A DNA stretch of 5,549 nt from an uncultured Ruminococcus sp. (GTDB lineage: Bacteria; Bacillota; Clostridia; Oscillospirales; Ruminococcaceae), in NCBI GenBank assembly GCA_946188175.1, contig CAMHUJ010000140.1, positions 1 through 5,549 of the forward strand, in the 5' to 3' direction. A program made the translations under genes and the position numbers. Positions 1 through 4,779 of the stretch are shown here, one piece after another. Numbering within the stretch: position 1 is the first letter of the stretch; each line of letters starts with the position of its first letter. Below the pieces are notes generated by a model, which saw only the letters and a program-made list of their open reading frames with translations, was not told where the DNA came from and did no database searches.

Positions 1-2
1 TG

Positions 3-386
3 CTGTTTCATCTGAGCCGCGATGTGCATACCAAGCCGCAGACGACCGCGATGAAGGCGAGCGCGAAATATGACCGCCTTGTTTCGATGCGCTGGCAGAT
101 TCAGCATGCGCCGGAGCTGATCGGAACGGTGCAGGAGCTTGCAGAATCCTATGCGATGAGCATATCGTCTTTACAGCACAGCTACAAATCGCTGTTCGGC
201 GTGAGCATCACGGCGGATATTTCGGAATCGAGAGTGAACCGCGCCAAGAGCCTGCTCTCCACTTCGTCCATGCCGCTCCGACAGATTGCGGAGCAGTGCG
301 GCTACCACAGCGAATTCCACCTGATGCGTCAGTTCAAGGAGCAGACCGGTATGACCCCCTCGGAATACCGCAATTTCTGCAAATAA
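3..386 (+). CDS. AraC-family transcriptional regulator, C-terminal DNA-binding part (5' truncated by window edge)
   Basis: The reading frame is open to the left edge. A GTG at position 24 lies inside it but has no ribosome binding site, and in-frame codons continue upstream, so the start is outside the window. The visible 127 or so residues carry an AraC/XylS-type double helix-turn-helix. The first HTH lies around GTVQELAESYAMSISSLQ and the second around MPLRQIAEQCGYHSEF. The family signature then follows, ending QTGMTPSEYR close to the C-terminus. In this family the two HTHs bind adjacent major grooves of a promoter, and the ligand or partner domain is N-terminal, here missing. The inducer and targets therefore cannot be read. 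The gene ends with two in-frame TAA codons in tandem (384-389), directly before a strong hairpin terminator. It is convergent with the hydrogenase-like gene and need not regulate it. The family call is secure; the role is unknown. Confidence 0.93.
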   Translation: MFHLSRDVHTKPQTTAMKASAKYDRLVSMRWQIQHAPELIGTVQELAESYAMSISSLQHSYKSLFGVSITADISESRVNRAKSLLSTSSMPLRQIAEQCGYHSEFHLMRQFKEQTGMTPSEYRNFCK

Positions 387-391
387 TAAAA

Positions 392-434
392 TACCGCGGA
401 ATCATTGCAGATGCTTTGATTCCGCGGTACTTTT
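392..434. terminator. Bidirectional rho-independent terminator between convergent genes
   Basis: A perfect 13-bp inverted repeat has arms at 392-404 and 417-429 (taccgcggaatca and its complement) with a 12-nt loop. On the + strand it is followed by C and then TTTTT (431-435), terminating the AraC-family gene 5 nt after its stop codons. On the - strand the same hairpin is followed by TTTTATTATT (complement of 382-391), so it also terminates the hydrogenase-like operon, whose stop lies at 444-446. One structure therefore serves both genes. Confidence 0.93.
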
Positions 435-443
435 TATGTAATT

Positions 444-2078
444 TCACGAATCGGAGTCCTGATTGAGGAAGCCCGAGAGCTTTTCGATTGCAGCAGAAAT
501 TTTCTGCGTTGCGCCCTGTGTGTCAAATACATTCTTATTGAATGCGCCGAGTGCGGACATCGTCGTTTCGAGGATGCCGGTCAGCTGTTTGACGCTGCCC
601 TCGTCCATGACGGGGTTATTGTTGCAGAATACGATGATATTGCGCAGCAGCTCATTGACCATGTTTGTGCGCTCGCCGGTCGAATCGGCAGTCTTATTGA
701 TCTCTGCAACATCATTCTGAATCTCCGATACTGCGATGCGGAGTTCAGTTGTGAACTGACGGTAGTCTGCATTGCCGCCGCCGCCCTTTTCCATAGCGGT
801 TTTTGCGTGGTGGATGCAGTTTTCCGGCATATTCAATCCGCGGAAGATCGCCGTTGCCATGTCGCGGCAGGATTTATAACCGCAGGCTGCGCAGTCGAGG
901 GTGCGCTCCTTGTCGGTATTCTTGTCCATGGAAGCGTAGATCGGCTCGAGCTGTGCGTCGCTCGGCACGAGACTCGGCTTTGTAGCCTTATAGCTGCGGA
1001 GGAAGTCGCTGATTTTCAGTTCCTCATCAAAGCGGCGGAAGAGCTTATCTTCACTGTTGCGGAACACGCCGCCGGTCGTCTTTCTGCGTGCACGCGCTTC
1101 TTCTTCGATATCATGCATCGTGCGGAAGACTTCAAAGCAGCTCTGGTCGGAATCGGAGGCAGGACCCATATTACATCCGTATTCGCAGGAGAGGACGTCA
1201 AAGATATGGGGCTGCTTCTGCTCCGGCATTTTTGCGTACATATCGAGCTCGCGGTAGACCTTCTGGACACCGTCCGAAACGGAGATTTTCAGATCCGGCG
1301 CATGCTCGAGCAGATTGTCGCGCATACCGCCCGGACGGCAGTAGATCGAGCCGAGCTCGCCCTGAATATCATCGAATTTATAGGAGTAATCCTCGACCGG
1401 ATTCGATGCGATCCGGATATCGTTGCGGTCAAAGTATTCCATGAGCCGACGGTAGGTGATGCTGAAATCGACCAGACCGGTCTCTGCAAATTCGGTTTTC
1501 TTCGAGATACATGCAGACAGCACGGCAATCGGATTGTCACGCCGCTGATACTCCTTGACATAGATCACGCTGCACGAAACAGGGGAGTGGAACGGCGAAA
1601 GGTTCGTCAGCAGCTTCGGCTGATAGAGCTCGATGTATTTGACAACCGCAGAGCAGGGCTGCGTAATGAAATTGTTGAGCTGACCGTTTTCCAGCGCACG
1701 CAGATGTGCCCATGTGCAGATATCCGCGCCGAACGATGCATCATAGACGCTGCATCCCTTGCTGCGGAACCAGTCGAGGATGCCCTTCCATTTGGTCGGG
1801 TAGCATGCCTTGATTTCCGGCGTGACCATGACGATCAGCTTCTGATCACGGTGAATCGCATTCATTGCATCCTCGGTATCGTCGATGTAATCTCTTGCAC
1901 CGTGCTTACATGCACGGATACATTCGCCGCATGCAATACACCGCTCCGGATCGACACGGGTAATGTATTTGCCGTTGCCGATTTTCTGCGTGATATTCGC
2001 CTCCGGTGCGGGACAGGAGCGGATGCAGGCATTGCAGCCGACACATTTTTCAGGCTTTACGATAATAATCTCATTCAT
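444..2078 (-). CDS. [FeFe]-hydrogenase-family iron-sulfur protein with helical C-terminal tail; probable sensory (HydS-like, group C/D) hydrogenase
   Basis: This is a 544-residue cytoplasmic protein. Residues 12-22 and 47-57 are two ferredoxin-type CxxCxxCxxxC motifs (two 4Fe-4S clusters). Residues about 80-310 match the H-cluster domain: FGAD at 116-119, QPC at 140-142 (L1), SACISKKTE at 188-196 (L2) and SCEYGC at 297-302 (L3). Cys142, Cys190, Cys298 and Cys302 align with Clostridium pasteurianum CpI ligands C300, C355, C499 and C503. Cys396, Cys399, Cys404 and Cys421 form a Cx2Cx4Cx16C FeS domain. Residues about 436-544 are Ser/Asn/Gln-rich amphipathic helix resembling a chemoreceptor coiled coil. 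Pro141 replaces the CpI proton-relay Cys299, and Ser188 and Leu296 replace pocket methionines 353 and 497. That departs from catabolic enzymes and suggests sensing rather than bulk H2 production. The start is set by GAGGAG 9 nt before ATG. The gene lies 49 nt after the DivIVA-like gene, and no maturase is nearby. Activity is inferred; an inactive scaffold is possible. Confidence 0.87.
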   Translation of the reverse strand: MNEIIIVKPEKCVGCNACIRSCPAPEANITQKIGNGKYITRVDPERCIACGECIRACKHGARDYIDDTEDAMNAIHRDQKLIVMVTPEIKACYPTKWKGILDWFRSKGCSVYDASFGADICTWAHLRALENGQLNNFITQPCSAVVKYIELYQPKLLTNLSPFHSPVSCSVIYVKEYQRRDNPIAVLSACISKKTEFAETGLVDFSITYRRLMEYFDRNDIRIASNPVEDYSYKFDDIQGELGSIYCRPGGMRDNLLEHAPDLKISVSDGVQKVYRELDMYAKMPEQKQPHIFDVLSCEYGCNMGPASDSDQSCFEVFRTMHDIEEEARARRKTTGGVFRNSEDKLFRRFDEELKISDFLRSYKATKPSLVPSDAQLEPIYASMDKNTDKERTLDCAACGYKSCRDMATAIFRGLNMPENCIHHAKTAMEKGGGGNADYRQFTTELRIAVSEIQNDVAEINKTADSTGERTNMVNELLRNIIVFCNNNPVMDEGSVKQLTGILETTMSALGAFNKNVFDTQGATQKISAAIEKLSGFLNQDSDS

Positions 2079-2127
2079 CTTATCTTACTCCTCAATTCAA
2101 ATGATCAATCATGTTATGTCTTCTGTA

Positions 2128-3195
2128 TTACGACCTGCCGTCTGCGATTGCATCGGCTTGTGCTGCAAGGGCGGCGAGATTGGTAACGGCATTTTCAGCC
2201 GGAGCGGATGCCTGTCTGGACGGCTTCGGCGGTTCAAATCCCATTCCTGCGATTGCATTTGCCATTTGCTGCAATTTTGCAAGCTCCGCACTGCGCATTG
2301 CTTCCGGTGAGATCTCCTCTGCGTCGGCAGGGGGGAGTTCAATCGTTTCATGCGGCACCGGCTTGATTTCCGGCGGCGGCGGCAGCTGCGGCTGTACTAC
2401 CTCCGGTGCGCGGAACACAGGCGTGCCGCCGGACCGGAGAATCTGATCGGTGCTGTTGAGAATCTGCGCCGTATCGCTCACGGACTGCATATTCTGTCTG
2501 TACATCTGATCAAATGCTTTCTGCAATGCCTGTAGCTGCGCGGAAAGTCTTTCCACATCCGAGAGCAGAATGGAGCGCAGATTGCCGGATGCAACCTCGA
2601 TTTCCGCGCTTTGTGACTGCGCATTCGCAATGATCTGCGCGCGCTGGACCTCTGCTTCGTAGATGATTTTCTTTGCGCTGTTATTTGCCTCTTCGACGAT
2701 GTTTTCGGCGAGCTTGCGGCTGTTTTCCTCCAGCTGCCCTGCATCCTTTTCCGCAGCGTGGATGATATTGCGCGCCTTCTCCTCGACCTCGGCGATCGCG
2801 GCATGTGCGGGCTTTTTGTCGGTATCTGCTTCATAGGCGGAGAGCTTCATGTCTCTTTCATGCAGCTTGTCACGCAGAGAAATGATCTTGTTTTTCAGCG
2901 TTTCAATTTCCTGATCCTTCTGTGAAAGCTCGGCACCGGCTGAGTGGAGCTTCTCGGAGAGCATGACCTCTTTTGCCTGCAAATCTGTCATTTTCGAGCG
3001 CTGTTCCTCAAGCATCTGCTGCAGCGATTCAAATTCACTGCCGCCGCTTTGCAGCGTCCCGATCAGCTTTTTGGTATCGGAAAGCTCATTTTGCAGACTG
3101 AAAATCTGCGCGCTGAGTTGTTCAAATCTCGCTTCGACACCGGCGCGGTCATAGCCGCCGAACGGAACCGTTTTCATAAATCTTGATTCAGACAT
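2128..3195 (-). CDS. DivIVA-like coiled-coil protein with proline-rich linker
   Basis: This is a 355-residue soluble protein. The start is ATG at 3195 because a perfect AGGAGG (3205-3210) lies 9 nt before it. An in-frame ATG at 3222 would place that site inside the gene and has no site of its own. Residues about 4-40 resemble a DivIVA N-terminal domain (PFGGYDRAGVEARFEQL: aromatic, Gly-Tyr-Asp, then a hydrophobic-spaced helix), which in that family binds curved membrane or the pole. Residues about 22-120 are a long heptad-rich coiled coil. Residues 135-200 are a second Ala/Glu/Lys-rich helix like the stalk of ATP-synthase subunit b, and 205-255 a further helix. Residues 258-295 are Pro/Glu-rich with a PPPP run, and the tail (298-355) is Ala-rich. 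No catalytic motif is visible. It is the first gene of the operon with the hydrogenase-like gene. A role as scaffold or localisation factor for that partner is inference; a cell-division role is the alternative. Confidence 0.72.
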   Translation of the reverse strand: MSESRFMKTVPFGGYDRAGVEARFEQLSAQIFSLQNELSDTKKLIGTLQSGGSEFESLQQMLEEQRSKMTDLQAKEVMLSEKLHSAGAELSQKDQEIETLKNKIISLRDKLHERDMKLSAYEADTDKKPAHAAIAEVEEKARNIIHAAEKDAGQLEENSRKLAENIVEEANNSAKKIIYEAEVQRAQIIANAQSQSAEIEVASGNLRSILLSDVERLSAQLQALQKAFDQMYRQNMQSVSDTAQILNSTDQILRSGGTPVFRAPEVVQPQLPPPPEIKPVPHETIELPPADAEEISPEAMRSAELAKLQQMANAIAGMGFEPPKPSRQASAPAENAVTNLAALAAQADAIADGRS

Positions 3196-3204
3196 GCCCT
3201 TTTT

Positions 3205-3210
3205 CCTCCT
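3205..3210 (-). promoter_or_regulatory. Ribosome binding site that decides the DivIVA-like start
   Basis: On the - strand AGGAGG lies 9 nt before the ATG at 3193-3195. It is the only good Shine-Dalgarno sequence near the possible starts, so the 9-residue longer reading from 3222 is not preferred. Confidence 0.85.
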
Positions 3211-3266
3211 GTTGCAAATCATTGAGACAAAAACAGTGCTGTTCCGACGTAGCCTGTTGTACGTAT

Positions 3267-3290
3267 AATTCCGGATAAATTATCCGAATT
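3267..3290 (-). promoter_or_regulatory. Palindrome in the leader of the DivIVA-like/hydrogenase-like operon; possible operator or leader hairpin
   Basis: The core CGGATAA-A-TTATCCG (3272-3286) is a perfect 7-1-7 inverted repeat. It is extended on both sides by AATT(C) to 3267-3290 with one extra base. It lies about 30-50 nt downstream of the predicted transcription start and about 75-95 nt before the start codon. As DNA it could be a dimeric repressor site acting as a roadblock; as RNA it would form a small AU-rich hairpin. I do not recognise it as the site of a named regulator. Confidence 0.5.
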
Positions 3291-3323
3291 GTATTGAATT
3301 TCTGTATTTTCTTTTATAGAATT

Positions 3324-3352
3324 ATTATACAACAAAATTCATGAAAAGTCAA
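3324..3352 (-). promoter_or_regulatory. Sigma-A-type promoter for the DivIVA-like/hydrogenase-like operon
   Basis: On the - strand a TTGACT -35 box (complement of 3347-3352) is separated by exactly 17 nt from a consensus TATAAT -10 box (complement of 3324-3329). The surroundings are AT-rich. Transcription should begin near 3317, giving a leader of about 120 nt before the ATG at 3195. It lies downstream of the previous operon's terminator, so this operon has its own transcription. Confidence 0.88.
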
Positions 3353-3411
3353 TAGAACTTCACAGGATTTCCATATCTTTTTTATGGTTTTATACATTTG
3401 CTGCCAAAACG

Positions 3412-3465
3412 CCTGTATATGCTTCGCATTTTTGCGAGATTGTACAATTTCCGCTTGCATACAGG
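3412..3465. repeat. Nested inverted repeat of unknown function
   Basis: The outer arms CCTGTAT (3412-3418) and ATACAGG (3459-3465) enclose a GC pair extension (3421-3422 with 3457-3458). An inner hairpin TCGCA-TTTT-TGCGA lies at 3424-3437. It sits just after the terminator of the upstream operon and about 60 bp before the next promoter. It could be a secondary terminator structure, a regulator site or a relic of a small repeat element. None of these is shown by the sequence alone. Confidence 0.4.
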
Positions 3466-3469
3466 TCAG

Positions 3470-3502
3470 AAAAGAGCTGCCGCACATATATGCAGCAGCT
3501 CT
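3470..3502 (-). terminator. Rho-independent terminator after the GGDEF gene
   Basis: The arms at 3491-3502 and 3473-3484 form a 12-bp stem on the - strand (AGAGCTGCTGCA with TGCGGCAGCTCT, one U-G pair). The loop is 6 nt and a TTTT tract follows. It lies about 28 nt after the GGDEF stop codon (3530-3532) and separates that operon from the promoter at 3324-3352. Confidence 0.88.
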
Positions 3503-3529
3503 GAAATAGGGACATATTTGCTTTGAAAA

Positions 3530-4762
3530 TCAGATGTTCATAACCTGGAAAATCTGTCCGCCGCCTGCACGCTTTGCGTTACGGAGGACGTTATCCATTT
3601 TCACCAGCAGCGAGTTGACGTTCAGACAGTCACCTGCGAGGTAGTGGTAGGTGCTGCCGGAGACGGTCAGCTGAACGGTCAGGTTCAGGATCGTATACGG
3701 GCTGGTCATGACATTGACGATGTTTTCGACGAGGCGGATGACCTGCGTATCGGAGACGGTTCTCTTGAAGACGAAGCAGAACTCGTTACCGGTAATGTTG
3801 TAGATATCCGCGAACTGATCGAATTCCTCACGGAGACGCTCTGCCATCTGAGCCAGATATTCGTCGCCGAAGTCATAGCCGTAGGTATCGTTGATACTGC
3901 GGAAGTTGTCAAGGTCGAAGACCGCGATGTTGAACTGCTCGGTGGAGAGGCGCTCGCCGATATCCTGCTCGAGTGCGTAGCGGTTCTTCAGACCGGTCAG
4001 AATGTTGGAAACAGCGATGTCTTCCATCTTCTCACGGGAACGCATGAGCTTCGAGGATGCATCTGCGAACTGTGCGCTCTTGCGGCTGATTTCCTCGCTT
4101 GCACGCTTGTTGTATCTTGCTGCCAGGAAAACAGCGATCTCACCGATGATAAGGATCGCTGCCAGAACGGCAAGGATCAGGTACATGTTGCGTGCTGCGT
4201 CATCAGTACGCTTGTTCGCGTCATTGGTACCGATTGTGATCGAGGAAACCATCATCTCAGCGGCAGCCGTCTGAAGCGGAGCGATCTCCTGCTCGTACAC
4301 GTCCTTCAGAGTGTTCTGGAACTCTTCGATCTTGGAGTCGTCACCGGTTTTGAGGATCGCGGTCAGCTCATCGTTATACTCGTTCATCTTGACTGCATAT
4401 GCATCCAGATAAGCACGCGCATGACGGAAACGTCTGATTGCAAGCTCATTGTGTGCACCGATCTTTTCATACGCATCCATTTTCGCCTGGCAGGCAGGAA
4501 GCAGGGTCGTAATTGCGGTCATGTGACCCTTCGTGCTGCCGATACCGGCGATCATGTCGCTCAGTTCGGTGTTTGCCTGACTGAGCATATTGTTTGCGGA
4601 GTTGATCAGGTTCATCTCATTTGATGTGTTCTTGAAGGTGCGGTGCGCAGCTGCATAGTTGAAGTAAAGGAGGGTCATGTTCAGCGTCATGATAACCGCC
4701 AGCGCAATCGCAATGACGATATAACCGAAGCTGCGGAATTCTGTATTATTCTGTTTAGCCAT
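3530..4762 (-). CDS. Membrane-anchored GGDEF-domain protein with extracytoplasmic helical sensor and degenerate TGNEF active site
   Basis: This is a 410-residue protein. Residues about 12-34 and 192-214 are transmembrane helices. Between them lies a mainly helical extracytoplasmic region (35-191) resembling the four-helix-bundle sensors of chemoreceptors. Residues 215-249 are a charged linker and about 250-408 a GGDEF fold: LTGLKNR at 255-261, then FDLDNFRSINDTYG at 282-295, which keeps the metal-site aspartate and the guanine-binding Asn-Asp. The signature loop at 324-328 reads TGNEF instead of GG(D/E)EF. The first Gly and the metal-binding third residue are both changed, while Glu327 is kept. 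The expected inhibitory RxxD is QFAD (316-319), lacking the Arg. The domain may still bind GTP, but diguanylate cyclase activity is doubtful. A GGGAGGAG site next to the upstream stop precedes the ATG at 4762. The 17-nt gap from the binding-protein gene suggests translational coupling and a joint sensory role. Confidence 0.88.
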   Translation of the reverse strand: MAKQNNTEFRSFGYIVIAIALAVIMTLNMTLLYFNYAAAHRTFKNTSNEMNLINSANNMLSQANTELSDMIAGIGSTKGHMTAITTLLPACQAKMDAYEKIGAHNELAIRRFRHARAYLDAYAVKMNEYNDELTAILKTGDDSKIEEFQNTLKDVYEQEIAPLQTAAAEMMVSSITIGTNDANKRTDDAARNMYLILAVLAAILIIGEIAVFLAARYNKRASEEISRKSAQFADASSKLMRSREKMEDIAVSNILTGLKNRYALEQDIGERLSTEQFNIAVFDLDNFRSINDTYGYDFGDEYLAQMAERLREEFDQFADIYNITGNEFCFVFKRTVSDTQVIRLVENIVNVMTSPYTILNLTVQLTVSGSTYHYLAGDCLNVNSLLVKMDNVLRNAKRAGGGQIFQVMNI

Positions 4763-4771
4763 TTTCGTATT

Positions 4772-4779
4772 CTCCTCCC
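4772..4779 (-). promoter_or_regulatory. Ribosome binding site of the GGDEF gene, abutting the upstream stop codon
   Basis: On the - strand a GGGAGGAG stretch directly follows the TAA stop of the binding-protein gene (4780-4782) and lies 9 nt before the ATG at 4762. Ribosomes finishing the first gene would cover this site, which favours coupled translation. Confidence 0.8.

Larger units (their letters stand above)
3196..3529. other. 334-bp intergenic region between the two minus-strand operons
   Basis: This AT-rich stretch has no convincing coding frame. Reading along the - strand it holds the terminator of the GGDEF gene (3470-3502), a nested inverted repeat (3412-3465), a short weak CCATA/TATGG hairpin (3371-3386), the operon promoter (3324-3352), the leader palindrome (3267-3290) and the ribosome binding site (3205-3210). 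No tRNA or recognisable riboswitch was seen in the leader. Confidence 0.8.

Noticed and set aside
2101..2112. ATGAT-CA-ATCAT inverted repeat in the 49-nt gap between the DivIVA-like and hydrogenase-like genes
   Set aside because: It is very short and AT-only, with no T-tract after it, so it is likely chance rather than an internal terminator or operator.
807..2186. 459-codon open frame on the + strand opposite the hydrogenase-like gene
   Set aside because: It is antisense to a gene with clear FeS and H-cluster motifs, has no ribosome binding site and its translation shows no recognisable domain. Codon bias of the real gene explains the lack of stops.
3196..3222. Alternative upstream ATG giving the DivIVA-like protein nine more residues
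   Set aside because: The extension would translate through the AGGAGG site itself, and no ribosome binding site lies before 3222.
3231..3245. LexA-like inverted repeat (AACAG/CTGTT) in the operon leader
   Set aside because: The arms are only 5 bp with a 2-bp centre and do not fit the Gram-positive GAACNNNNGTTC pattern.
3371..3390. CCATA-TATGG hairpin followed by T-rich sequence, as a + strand terminator
   Set aside because: The stem is only 5 bp of weak pairs, and there is no + strand gene upstream that would need it.
3644..4624. 326-codon open frame on the + strand opposite the GGDEF gene
   Set aside because: It is a shadow of a well-supported gene. It has no start signal, and its low-complexity Asp/Val/Leu/Gly-rich product resembles no family.
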